64,000 nucleotides of DNA. Origin: Pseudoflavonifractor gallinarum. Its GTDB lineage: Bacteria > Bacillota > Clostridia > Oscillospirales > Oscillospiraceae. Below the pieces are notes generated by a model. The model searched no databases. It saw only the letters and a program-made list of their open reading frames with translations, and was not told the origin of the DNA. Below are positions 25,667 through 33,419 of the stretch, one piece after another; positions within the stretch are counted from its first letter, which is position 1; each line of letters starts with the position of its first letter. The stretch covers positions 1-64,000 of the forward strand of contig NZ_JADCKF010000011.1 of NCBI RefSeq assembly GCF_014982855.1, in the 5' to 3' direction. Made by a program: the position numbers and the translations under genes.

Positions 25667-25836
25667 TGCTGGACGACGAGGAGGAGTTGGCCCGGCTCTG
25701 TCCCACCTGCCGCAGCCAGGCCCAGGAGGGCCGCTGTCCCGTGTGCGGGGAGCCCACGGGCCTCTGGGAGGAGAGCCACAATGCGGCCTTTGATCCTGAG
25801 CGCTTTGCGGCGTTGAGCCGGGGGGTGAGGCCATGA
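25540..25836 (+). CDS. Tail assembly chaperone -1 frameshift extension with zinc ribbon
   Basis: This 98-residue extension is translated after the slip at 25540 (first codons Ser-Leu-Glu-His-Thr). It contains a probable zinc ribbon CPTCRSQAQEGRCPVCGEP. There is an internal ATG at 25579, but that lies inside the stimulatory stem and has no ribosome site, so the extension is better read as part of a gpGT-like fusion. Its stop overlaps the next start (ATGA). Confidence 0.75.
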   Translation, partial: SLEHTPEERLRWRVLKTFGVLPCEERAAAMLERDYLWCALHLMLDDEEELARLCPTCRSQAQEGRCPVCGEPTGLWEESHNAAFDPERFAALSRGVRP

Positions 25837-26399
25837 TCGACTATCTGGCGATGCTCCTGGAGGAACAGGTCTGGGAGGACGAGAAAGAGACCGCTTCCCT
25901 GGAACTTCCACCGGAGGGCGGCACGGTGTGGAAAAAAGGAAGGGCAGAGCGCGCTCCGGAGGGGGAAATGGTTGCACCGGAAGCGGCGGACTCCTTTCCG
26001 GCGTGGCTGGAGACAGAGAGAGCGGCGGTGCAGCGGGAGCCTGTCTGGGAGGAAAAAGAGGAGCCCTCTGCCCAGGCGGAGGAAGCCCTTCCGGAGGGGG
26101 GAGCCTCCGGGGAGGAGAGCGTCCTGGAAGTGCTCCGGAGTGGAAACACATCCCCATTTCCCCGTTGGGCGTCCCCCCGATACAGTTCAGGGACTGCTCA
26201 CCGGGAGAGCGGGATCTATCCTCAGCTGAAGATGGGACAGGCGGCGGTGGCCTATGCCCGTCAGCGGGGAAACGCAGGGGGGCTGCTGCTGAGCCGGACC
26301 GAGCCGGAGGAAGGGGCCGCCCCCCTCCCGGTGGGAGAGTTGGACCGGCTGGTGGAGCGGGACGCCCGGCGCTATGACGGGGCCCGTCCACTCTACTGA
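25833..26399 (+). CDS. Glu-rich protein of unknown function at the tape-measure position
   Basis: The protein has 188 residues. The first ~100 are acidic and low in complexity (WEEKEEPSAQAEEALPEGG), and the last ~60 are more ordered (YPQLKMGQAAVAYARQRG). In PBSX-like clusters the gene between the chaperone and the LysM tail protein encodes a tape-measure protein of many hundreds of residues. This one is far too short and has no long coiled coil or hydrophobic segment. It may be a reduced substitute, a different assembly factor, or the scar of a tape-measure deletion. I do not recognise its family. Confidence 0.7.
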   Translation: MIDYLAMLLEEQVWEDEKETASLELPPEGGTVWKKGRAERAPEGEMVAPEAADSFPAWLETERAAVQREPVWEEKEEPSAQAEEALPEGGASGEESVLEVLRSGNTSPFPRWASPRYSSGTAHRESGIYPQLKMGQAAVAYARQRGNAGGLLLSRTEPEEGAAPLPVGELDRLVERDARRYDGARPLY

Positions 26400-26421
26400 G
26401 CGGAGAGAAGGAGGATGGAGC

Positions 26422-26997
26422 ATGCTGAGCGCCATGCGCTACAAAGAATTTACCTGGCCCCACAATCCCAGGACCTATACGATTGAATACCAGCGGAGTA
26501 TGGCGGTGAACAAGGTGCCCTTCGGGCGCTATCACCTCCAGGATCTGGGACCCACCCGGCGGGTGATGCGGGGAGAGGGGGAGTTCGTGGGGGAGGACGC
26601 CTATGCCCAGTTCCAAAAGCTGGCCTCTGTCTTTTACCGGGAGGGGCCGGGGCTGCTGGTCCACCCGGTGTGGCAGTGTGCAAAGGCCTATTTTGTGGAG
26701 CTGTCTCTTCGGCAGGAGCCCCGCAGAGACTATGTGAGCTATACCTTTACCTTCTGGGAGACCTTTGAGGAGGAAAACACCGGTATCACCATGGCCGGGA
26801 CGGGGAGTGCCTCTTCGAGCGGCCAGGGGAGCACCAATACCGGAACGGGGGAGACCTGGCACACGGTAGAGCGGGGCGAGAGCCTGTGGAGCATCGCCCA
26901 GGCCTACGGGATATCCCTCACGGACCTCATTACACGCAATCCCCAGATCAAAAACCCCAATTATATCCGGGTGGGAGAGAAGGTGCGGATTTCCTGA
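26422..26997 (+). CDS. LysM-containing tail/baseplate protein (XkdP-like)
   Basis: This 191-residue protein has an N-terminal tail-protein domain (WPHNPRTYTIEYQRS and a trailing YTFTFWE strand). A Gly/Ser linker and a C-terminal LysM domain (about residues 145-191, HTVERGESLWSIAQAYGIS) follow. XkdP-type proteins link tube to hub and touch peptidoglycan. I chose ATG 26422 because AAGGAGG lies eight bases upstream. Its stop overlaps the next start as TGATG. Confidence 0.85.
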   Translation: MLSAMRYKEFTWPHNPRTYTIEYQRSMAVNKVPFGRYHLQDLGPTRRVMRGEGEFVGEDAYAQFQKLASVFYREGPGLLVHPVWQCAKAYFVELSLRQEPRRDYVSYTFTFWETFEEENTGITMAGTGSASSSGQGSTNTGTGETWHTVERGESLWSIAQAYGISLTDLITRNPQIKNPNYIRVGEKVRIS

Positions 26998-27938
26998 TGG
27001 AGTGTTGGATCGAGACCTGGGACGGCCGGAAGGAGAGGCTGCCCCAGGCGCTGGAGTGGACCTTTTCTTACGGTGTGGGGACCCCCTGCGACAGCTTTAC
27101 CCTCCAGTGCACCTGGGGGGAGAGTCGCAGCGCGCTCTGGGGAGAGGGGGTCACCTTTTGGGCCGAGGAGGGAGGAGAACGCCTTTTTACCGGGCGGCTG
27201 GACGAGGTGGAGACCAGCTGGGATGCCCGGGGCGGCCTCCTCACCCTCTGTGGACGGGGGATGGCGGCGCTGCTCTTGGACAATGAGACAGTGGGGGCCC
27301 AGTATCAGGCCGCCGTCTGGGAGGATATCCGGCGGGGGTATGTGGAGCCTTACGGCATCCGCTGCACCGGAGGAGAGAGCCTGCGGGCGGTGGAAGGATT
27401 CACGGTGGAAAATGGCGCCAGCGCCTGGACGGCGGTGGAGACCTTTGTCCATCGCTGCAACGGAGTGGAACCCTGGTTTGACCGGCAGGGGGTCCTCCAC
27501 CTGGATGGATGGAGGAGCGGAACCGAGCGCACCCTAAGCGGGAAGACCCCACTGATCTCCGCAGTTTGGCGGGAAAAACGGTACGGGGTACTCTCCGAGG
27601 TTCTGGTGCGGGACCGGATGGGGACCGTGTCCCAGACAGTGCGGAACGAGTCCTTCCTGGCCCGGGGCGGGCGGTGCAGACAGGTCCTCACCCTGCCCGG
27701 AACGCGGGGCTATGAGGCCATGCGGTACAGCGGGTCCTATCAGATCGGAGAGTCTGCCCGGGAACAGGAGGTCCTCACCCTGCGTCTGGCCGGGATCGGG
27801 GCCGCCTGGGTGGGAGACCGCCTGAACCTGGATGTGCTCCGCCCGCGGCTGACCGGGTGCTGGCGGGTACGCGCCTGTGAGACCGGTGTGGGCCGGGAGG
27901 GCGGCTTTACTGAGCTGAAGCTGATACGAGAGGAGTGA
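26997..27938 (+). CDS. Baseplate hub protein (XkdQ/gpD-like)
   Basis: The 313-residue protein follows the LysM gene, as xkdQ follows xkdP. It is beta-rich with SFTLQC, RLDEVETSWDARGG and ENGASAWTAVETF segments, and resembles late-control gpD/gp27-type hub proteins that hold the spike. Translation is coupled to the LysM gene through TGATG. Confidence 0.8.
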   Translation: MECWIETWDGRKERLPQALEWTFSYGVGTPCDSFTLQCTWGESRSALWGEGVTFWAEEGGERLFTGRLDEVETSWDARGGLLTLCGRGMAALLLDNETVGAQYQAAVWEDIRRGYVEPYGIRCTGGESLRAVEGFTVENGASAWTAVETFVHRCNGVEPWFDRQGVLHLDGWRSGTERTLSGKTPLISAVWREKRYGVLSEVLVRDRMGTVSQTVRNESFLARGGRCRQVLTLPGTRGYEAMRYSGSYQIGESAREQEVLTLRLAGIGAAWVGDRLNLDVLRPRLTGCWRVRACETGVGREGGFTELKLIREE

Positions 27939-27939
27939 T

Positions 27940-28320
27940 ATGATGTGGCTGTCCCAGAAAAGGCCGGAACGGTGGGAGAGTCCCGCCCAGGTGGGTGTGG
28001 TCACCCTGGAGGGGGACCCGGCCGCCGTCTATCAGAGCGGTGAGCGGCGGGACCTGCCCGTCTTTGCCCCGGGCGGCTACTGCTGGCGGCCCGCCCTGGG
28101 TGCAGAGGTCCTGGTCCTCAAGACCGGCGCCCAGGGGGAGGGGGCCTGTGTGGCAGGTACCAGAATAACGGCCAATGTAGCGCCCGGAGAGGTGCGGATC
28201 CAGAGTGAGGGCGGCGCCTCCATCACCCTGGGGGCGGACGGTACCATCCGGCTGGAGGGTGACGTACTGGTCAACGGTGTCCCCCTACCGGGGACGGGAG
28301 GGGGAGAGATATGGAGCTGA
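27940..28320 (+). CDS. Short baseplate spike/puncturing protein (gpV-like)
   Basis: This 126-residue protein has an OB-fold-like start (AQVGVVTLEGDP), then a Gly-rich beta repeat (RIQSEGGASITLGADGTIRLEGD) split over consecutive strands, as in gp138/gpV spike proteins. It is short, so the spike is probably a small trimer. It overlaps the next gene by 10 bases. Confidence 0.7.
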   Translation: MMWLSQKRPERWESPAQVGVVTLEGDPAAVYQSGERRDLPVFAPGGYCWRPALGAEVLVLKTGAQGEGACVAGTRITANVAPGEVRIQSEGGASITLGADGTIRLEGDVLVNGVPLPGTGGGEIWS

Positions 28321-28655
28321 TGATGCAGAACGGGGACTATGTATCCGACGGACGGGGCGGCGTAAAGCGGAGCGAGGGGGGCGAGGAGATCCTCCAGCGG
28401 GTCCTCTTCCAGCTCAGTGCCCGGCGGGGGGCCTTTCCCCTGCTGCCCCAGGTGGGGAGCGAGCTGTGGCGGCTTCCCCGGGCAAAAGAACAGCAACGGG
28501 CGGCTCTGGCGGCGCAGTATGTGTCCCAGGCACTAGCCGGGGAGCGGGATCTGGAGATCGATGAGTGCGTACTGGAGGAGCGGGAAGGAACGCCCTGGCT
28601 CACCGTGCGCCTGACTTGGCAAGGGACGCCCCTGGAGGCGGAACTCGCGCTATGA
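28311..28655 (+). CDS. Baseplate wedge protein (gp25/DUF2634-like)
   Basis: The 114-residue protein lies between spike and baseplate J. The N-terminal GDYVSDGRGG and the central EILQRVLFQLSARRG fit gpW/gp25-type wedge proteins (XkdS). Identification rests on both sequence pattern and gene order. Confidence 0.7.
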   Translation: MELMMQNGDYVSDGRGGVKRSEGGEEILQRVLFQLSARRGAFPLLPQVGSELWRLPRAKEQQRAALAAQYVSQALAGERDLEIDECVLEEREGTPWLTVRLTWQGTPLEAELAL

Positions 28656-28668
28656 GAGGGGAGAGGAC

Positions 28669-29724
28669 ATGAAAGAGATGGAGGAACTCTACCGCGAGAT
28701 GCTCGCGGAGTTCCAGAGATTGACCGGGACGGCCATGACCGGGGAGAGCGATCTGGCGGTGCGTCTGTATGCGGTGGCGGCCCAGGTCCACGCCCTGTAT
28801 GTACAGAGCGACTGGGTGACCCGGCAGTGCTTCCCCCAGACGGCCACAGGCGAATGGCTGGATCAGCACGCCCAGCTGCGGGGGGTGGAGCGGCGGGAGG
28901 CGGCCGCCGCCGAGGGGATCATCCGTTTTTTCCTGGCGGCCGCCGCCGAGACCGGTGTGCTCATCCCGGCCGGGACGGTGTGTATGACGGCGGGATTGAT
29001 CCGTTTTGAGACGCTGGAGGACGCCACGGTCCCGGCAGGCTCCCTCCAGGTGGATGTGCCTGCCCGCGCGGTGGAGACCGGGAGCGGCGGCAATGTGGGT
29101 GCGGAGACGGTGACCATGATGGCCCTCCCGCCGGTGGGGGTGAGCCGGTGCAGCAATCCCCAGACCTTTACCGGGGGAAGCGCGGCCGAGACCGACGAGG
29201 AGCTCCGCGCCCGGGTGCTGGAGACCTTCCGGCGGATGCCCAATGGGGCCAACGCCGCCTTCTACGAGCAGGGGGCCATGTCCTTTGAGGAGGTGGCCGC
29301 CGCCGCTGTTCTCCCCCGGAGCCGGGGCGTGGGGACGGTGGACGTGGTGATTTCCACCCGGCAGGGACTGCCCGGAGAGGACCTGCTGGAAGAAGTGCGG
29401 GCCTATTTCCAGCTCCGGCGGGAGATCGCCGTGGATGTGCAGGTGAAGGCTCCGACGCCCAGAGAGGTGGCCGTGTCGGTCCAGGTGGCTCCCGCACAGG
29501 GCTATTCCATGGAGGAGGCCAAGGCGGGGGCCAAAACGGCGGTGGAGAGCTGGTTTGATGGGACCCGGCTGGGCCAGAGCGTCCTGCGGGCTGAGCTGAG
29601 CGGACGGGTCTTCTCCGTCCCCGCCGTGGGCAACTGCACGGTGACGGCGCCCCAGGCCGACGTGGTCCTTCAGCCCCAGGAACTGCCGCGGCTGAGCGGC
29701 GTGACCGTGGAGGAGATGCCATGA
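28669..29724 (+). CDS. Baseplate J family protein (XkdT-like)
   Basis: The 351-residue protein has the baseplate-J architecture. An N-terminal helical part contains GEWLDQHAQLRGVER. A beta domain (AGTVCMTAGLIRFET) follows, then EADEELRARVLE-like residues (TDEELRARVLETFRRMPNGANA) split by a loop, then a C-terminal alpha/beta domain. It builds the wedge arms of contractile baseplates. It overlaps the next gene by 4 bases. Confidence 0.87.
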   Translation: MKEMEELYREMLAEFQRLTGTAMTGESDLAVRLYAVAAQVHALYVQSDWVTRQCFPQTATGEWLDQHAQLRGVERREAAAAEGIIRFFLAAAAETGVLIPAGTVCMTAGLIRFETLEDATVPAGSLQVDVPARAVETGSGGNVGAETVTMMALPPVGVSRCSNPQTFTGGSAAETDEELRARVLETFRRMPNGANAAFYEQGAMSFEEVAAAAVLPRSRGVGTVDVVISTRQGLPGEDLLEEVRAYFQLRREIAVDVQVKAPTPREVAVSVQVAPAQGYSMEEAKAGAKTAVESWFDGTRLGQSVLRAELSGRVFSVPAVGNCTVTAPQADVVLQPQELPRLSGVTVEEMP

Positions 29725-30296
29725 GCTGTGCCCGCTATTTGAAAGAGATGCTGGCTCCCCTGCGGGTCTACCGGCTGGAGGGGACCCTCAACGGCGCCGA
29801 GCTGGAGAGCATCGGCATGGCGCTGGACGGTCCTGCCGGAGCGCTGGAGGAGTTGGAACGAGAGATGCTCCTCACCACGGCGGAGAGCTGGGGACTGGAC
29901 CAGATCGAGTCCCTTCTGCGCCGCCGCCCGGTGGCACAGACCCCCCAGGACCGGCGAGAGGCCCTGGCTGCCCTGCTGCGGATCGGCGGGGACAGCTTCA
30001 CCCTGGCGGCCATCAACGACAACCTTCGGGGATGCGGCGTCAACGCGGTGGTCAGTGAGACGGATACCCCCGGGACCGTGGAGGTCCGCTTTCCCGATGT
30101 GCCGGGCATTCCGGATGGATTTGACGAGATCCGGGAAATTTTAGAGGACATCCTGCCCTGCCATCTGCTCATCCGATATGTGTACTGGTATATTACCTGG
30201 AAGATGTTGGAGGAACGGTTTTCCTGCTGGGGGGAGATCGAGGCAATGGGACTGAGCTGGGGAGAGCTGGAGAAACTGGTGAAGGAGGAGATCTGA
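29721..30296 (+). CDS. Baseplate protein (XkdU/DUF2313, gpI-like)
   Basis: This 191-residue protein directly follows baseplate J, as xkdU and gpI do. The RREALAALLRIGGDSFTLAA segment and the beta-rich middle are typical of DUF2313, which joins baseplate to tail fibre. Its stop is immediately followed by the GTG start of the tail-tip gene. Confidence 0.78.
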   Translation: MSCARYLKEMLAPLRVYRLEGTLNGAELESIGMALDGPAGALEELEREMLLTTAESWGLDQIESLLRRRPVAQTPQDRREALAALLRIGGDSFTLAAINDNLRGCGVNAVVSETDTPGTVEVRFPDVPGIPDGFDEIREILEDILPCHLLIRYVYWYITWKMLEERFSCWGEIEAMGLSWGELEKLVKEEI

Positions 30297-30764
30297 GTGC
30301 GCGCAGAACAAGAGGGGCGGCATGTGATCCGCTATACCAAGGAAAAGAGCGACCGGGTGCAGGAGGCCATAGAGCGTCTGGCCCGCATCCGGGCCGCACA
30401 GCTGGATGACGGCACCGCCAGTACGGTAGCCGATCTGTTCGACGAGTGGAGCCCGGGGATATACTACGCCAGAGGGGGGCGCATTGCCGACGGGGAGGGA
30501 AATCTCTACCGGGTGGAGCAGGACCATACCTCCCAGGCCGACTGGCCGATTTCCTCCACGCCCAGCCTTTACACCCCTCTGGGGGTGACCGAGGAGGACC
30601 CGGAGGCCATCCCCCTGTGGCGGCAGCCTCTGGGGGCCCACGACGCCTACCCCAAGGGGGCAAAGGTGGAGTATGAGGGCGTGGTCTATGTCTCTCTGGT
30701 GGACGGCAATGTGTGGCCGCCCAACACCCCGGGCGTGTGGCAGGCGGACTCCACGCAGCGTTGA
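30297..30764 (+). CDS. Tail-tip protein with carbohydrate-binding module
   Basis: The 155-residue protein ends in a module resembling the CBM5/12 chitin-binding type (HDAYPKGAKVEYEGVVYVS, then WPPNTPGVWQ). It is the last gene of the tail cluster and is short for a fibre, so it may be a simple glycan-binding tip. GTG start with GAAGGAGGAG upstream. No holin, endolysin or fibre chaperone follows. Confidence 0.75.
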   Translation: MRAEQEGRHVIRYTKEKSDRVQEAIERLARIRAAQLDDGTASTVADLFDEWSPGIYYARGGRIADGEGNLYRVEQDHTSQADWPISSTPSLYTPLGVTEEDPEAIPLWRQPLGAHDAYPKGAKVEYEGVVYVSLVDGNVWPPNTPGVWQADSTQR

Positions 30765-30793
30765 TTGCGCCCGGGAGCGGCATAGGGTATACT
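30765..30793 (+). promoter_or_regulatory. Probable promoter of the XRE/zinc-ribbon gene
   Basis: TTGCGC (30765-30770), 17 bases and TATACT (30788-30793) lie 27 bases before the start codon, directly after the tail-tip stop. Confidence 0.5.
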
Positions 30794-30819
30794 GAGAGGG
30801 ACGAGGAGGCGAGCAGCAC

Positions 30820-31404
30820 ATGGACTGTGAAAAGATCGGCGCCCTGATCCGGGCGGCCCGGCGGGAGCGGGGCATGACCCAGAGAGAGCTGGGGGAGGCC
30901 CTGCACATCAGTGACCGGACGGTGAGCAAGTGGGAGTGTGCCCAGGGGTGTCCCGATGTGTCCCTGCTGCCCGCCCTGTCGGCCCGGCTTGGAGTGGACC
31001 TGGAGCGGATGCTCTCGGGAGATCTGGAGCCCAGCCGGGAGAAGGGAGACAGTATGAAGCGAATTCGTTTTTTTGTCTGCCCCCACTGCGGCAATGTGGT
31101 GACAGCCACCGGGGAGGCCTCGGTCTCCTGCTGCGGTCGGAGGCTGGAGGCCCTCACGCCCCAGCGAGCGGAGGGCGCCCATCGGCTTCAAGCGGAGGCG
31201 GTGGAGGATGAGTGGTTCCTCACAGCGGAACACCCCATGGAGAAGGGGCATTTTCTCTCCTTTGTGGCCTTTGTGACGGGGGAGCGGTGCCTGCTCATCC
31301 GCACCTATCCGGAGTGGGAGATGCAGGTGCGCATTCCGCGCAGAGGCCATGGAAAGCTGCTCCACTACTGCACGGAGCACGGACTGTTCTATCAACTGCT
31401 GTGA
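30820..31404 (+). CDS. XRE-family regulator fused to a desulfoferrodoxin-like zinc-ribbon domain
   Basis: The 194-residue protein has an N-terminal helix-turn-helix of the Cro/C1 type (about residues 7-60, GMTQRELGEALHISDRTVSKWE). The second part begins with CPHCGNVV (about residue 90) and has a further CC pair. A C-terminal region then carries His residues (EHPMEKGHFLSFVAFV) like the desulfoferrodoxin-associated regulators of Firmicutes. The metal site may sense redox or metal state. It lies 55 bases after the phage-like cluster with a promoter of its own, so control of that cluster is possible but unproven. Confidence 0.82.
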   Translation: MDCEKIGALIRAARRERGMTQRELGEALHISDRTVSKWECAQGCPDVSLLPALSARLGVDLERMLSGDLEPSREKGDSMKRIRFFVCPHCGNVVTATGEASVSCCGRRLEALTPQRAEGAHRLQAEAVEDEWFLTAEHPMEKGHFLSFVAFVTGERCLLIRTYPEWEMQVRIPRRGHGKLLHYCTEHGLFYQLL

Positions 31405-31406
31405 CA

Positions 31407-31450
31407 AAAGCCCTGATCCCGGACATGAATATGTCCGGGATCAGGGCTTT
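31407..31450. terminator. Bidirectional intrinsic terminator
   Basis: A perfect 20-bp stem (31407-31426 with 31431-31450) encloses the loop GAAT. T and A runs on the two sides serve both the XRE gene and the convergent membrane-protein gene. Confidence 0.92.
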
Positions 31451-31465
31451 TTATCATAAAAGCGA

Positions 31466-32152
31466 TCAATCCTCGTTGGAATAGGTGCAGAGAAGGGTAC
31501 CGGCGGCATCGTAGGCCCGGCAGGTATAGGAGAGAGAACCGCTGTCCGGCATGGAGACATCGGTCTGGAGGAGCCAGATCCCGCTGTCCGGGGCGGTCTC
31601 GGTGAGGGAGAGGGTGGTGAGATGGTCCCCGTTTTGAGCTCCGCCCCGCCAGCCCACGGTGGCTTCTACCCGCTCCACCGCCGGGTCGGTGGTAAAGGCC
31701 AGGGCACAGATCTCGGAATACCAGGTCCAATCTGGCATGCCGTCCTTCCACCCCAGAGATTCGTTATACATGGAGTTTTCCAATATGGTCAGACAGAGCG
31801 GCTCGGAGAGGGGAAAGTTGGTATCCAGCCACGGAGTGGAGGTATCCCGCCAGAGCCCCAGGAAGTGCTGTAGTTTGAAAAGCCGGTATCCGTCCTCATA
31901 CTGCCGGAGGACCCAGGTGAAGGAGCTGGGGGGATCGTCCGCCGGGAAGGCGTGTTCCATCCGGACACTGCCCCGGGCGACCGTAGTGCCCCGGGGAAGG
32001 ATGGCCTGCTGTTCCAGACGGACCAGGGCCAGCTCCTGGGTGGGCATGGCAAAGCCGGTGCAGGCCCACAGGAAGAGCAGGGAGAAGACCAGAAACAGGA
32101 GGCTGGCCAGAAGGGGCCAGTAGGCCCGGAGCCAGAGAATCCGTCGTCTCAT
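31466..32152 (-). CDS. Membrane-anchored extracellular protein of unknown function
   Basis: The 228-residue protein has one N-terminal transmembrane segment (about residues 10-32, LLASLLFLVFSLLFLW) and a large outside part with no family I recognise. Its start overlaps the stop of the preceding membrane protein by 4 bases, so the two are co-expressed with the PadR regulator. A role in envelope function is a guess from topology. Confidence 0.75.
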   Translation of the reverse strand: MRRRILWLRAYWPLLASLLFLVFSLLFLWACTGFAMPTQELALVRLEQQAILPRGTTVARGSVRMEHAFPADDPPSSFTWVLRQYEDGYRLFKLQHFLGLWRDTSTPWLDTNFPLSEPLCLTILENSMYNESLGWKDGMPDWTWYSEICALAFTTDPAVERVEATVGWRGGAQNGDHLTTLSLTETAPDSGIWLLQTDVSMPDSGSLSYTCRAYDAAGTLLCTYSNED

Positions 32153-32898
32153 TTTGCACCCACCTCCTTATCCCAGGTCACGGTGAACGTGACTTGCTCG
32201 CCGTTCCAGGCCCGGAGGGACAGGGGGGCGGTGGGGGATGCGTCCTCCTCCAGGGAAAAGATCAGCTCCCCGCCGGTGGTCAGCAGCCGGGACCACTGGG
32301 GAGAAAAGCGGACGTTCAGCCGATAAGAGGAAGGCGAGAGCTCGGTGGCGTTGGCATACTCCAGCCCGTCGCCGGGGTGTTCCAGCCAGAACTGGGGGTG
32401 GGAGATGGTGACTGGGATATGGACCTCCCGCCGGGCATCCTCGTAGTCCGGCAGGACCAGGGAGGCACTTCCCTCCGCGCGGATAGTGTAGATCCCCAGC
32501 CGCCCGGTGCCTCGGGCTGTGCCAGTGGAGAGGACAGGCTCCTCCGGCGGAGAGGGGTAATCTCCCGGAAAGAGAAACCGCTCCTCCAGTGGAAAGCCGT
32601 GGGAGAGGAGAAACGCGCCCAAGAGAAGAAAGAGAAGGGCCAGGGCGGTGAAGAGGATGGGGAGACGGCGGGGACAGTAGGGATAGAGCCGGTCCAGTGC
32701 GGCGCCCAGGGCGTAGGGGTCCCCCATGGCCTGCACGGCCCGTTCCCGGGCCACGTCGGGCGGGACGCCCCGGTCTTCCAGCGCGGCGGCATGGTCCTCC
32801 AGATGGGCGGTGAGCTCCTCGGTCACGGCGGCGCGGCCGTCTTTGGAACGGATGAGACGGCACACCTGCTCACAGTAGCGGGAAAAGGGATTCAGCAT
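32149..32898 (-). CDS. HAAS/DUF1700-type membrane protein of a PadR operon
   Basis: This 249-residue protein has an N-terminal helical domain of the permease-prefix/HAAS type (about 1-80, with ELTAHLEDHAAALEDRGVPP and the AVQAMGDPYALG motif). One membrane segment (about 83-100) and an external beta-rich domain follow. Such proteins are commonly encoded next to a PadR regulator and modulate its response. Start 32898 was chosen because it lies 13 bases after the PadR stop and gives the expected N-terminus. Confidence 0.78.
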   Translation of the reverse strand: MLNPFSRYCEQVCRLIRSKDGRAAVTEELTAHLEDHAAALEDRGVPPDVARERAVQAMGDPYALGAALDRLYPYCPRRLPILFTALALLFLLLGAFLLSHGFPLEERFLFPGDYPSPPEEPVLSTGTARGTGRLGIYTIRAEGSASLVLPDYEDARREVHIPVTISHPQFWLEHPGDGLEYANATELSPSSYRLNVRFSPQWSRLLTTGGELIFSLEEDASPTAPLSLRAWNGEQVTFTVTWDKEVGAK

Positions 32899-32911
32899 AG
32901 GAGCACCCCCG

Positions 32912-33262
32912 TTATGCCGGGGAGAGGGAGCCCTCCCCCTCGGCCACAATGGCATCCACCAGATGGCGGAAGGTGCGCCACTCCTCCCGCTTCTCCCCCA
33001 AAAGGGTGAGACCGGTCCGGGTGATGTGGTAATACCGGCGCTTGCGGCCCGAGGGGGCCTCCTTCTCATAGGCGGTGACCGCCCCCTCCCGCTCCAGACC
33101 GTGGAGGATGGGGTAGAGGGTGCCCTCCCGCAGGGTAAAGGTGTGGTCACTCTTCTCCTCCAGGGCGGCGATCATCTCATAGCCGTACTTGTCCCCCGAG
33201 GCGAGGAGGGAGAGGACCAGCAGGGTGGTGCTGCCCGAGAGCAGATTTTTGTCGGGTTTCAT
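32912..33262 (-). CDS. PadR-family transcriptional regulator
   Basis: This 116-residue winged-helix protein has the PadR signatures LLSGSTTLLVLSLLA at the start, GYEMIAALEE, the FTLREGTLYPILHGLEREG recognition region and RRYYHITRTG. It should repress its own operon through the palindrome overlapping the promoter 30-50 bases upstream. It is first of three genes, with two membrane proteins as likely partners or targets. Confidence 0.92.
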   Translation of the reverse strand: MKPDKNLLSGSTTLLVLSLLASGDKYGYEMIAALEEKSDHTFTLREGTLYPILHGLEREGAVTAYEKEAPSGRKRRYYHITRTGLTLLGEKREEWRTFRHLVDAIVAEGEGSLSPA

Positions 33263-33293
33263 GTGGGACCTCCTTTCTCCGTATACCTTTCTT

Positions 33294-33332
33294 ATCTAGG
33301 TATATTTTACCTAGATAATCGAGGTATGTCAA
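33294..33332 (-). promoter_or_regulatory. PadR operon promoter with overlapping operator
   Basis: On the minus strand TTGACA (33332-33327), 17 bases and TAAAAT (33309-33304). A perfect palindrome, ATCTAGGTA (33294-33302), TATTT, TACCTAGAT (33308-33316), covers the -10 box. This is the arrangement expected for PadR autorepression. Confidence 0.8.
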
Positions 33333-33419
33333 GGCGCGGCGGAAATTTTGGAATTGTATTTTTGGGCCGGAAATGGTATGGTAAAAGGGAACTATGTGAC
33401 CGGAAATGGAGTGTCAACG

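Noticed and set aside
25579-25836. Separate gene starting at the internal ATG 25579
   Set aside because: The ATG lies within the frameshift-stimulating stem and has no ribosome site. The -1 fusion explains the arrangement better.
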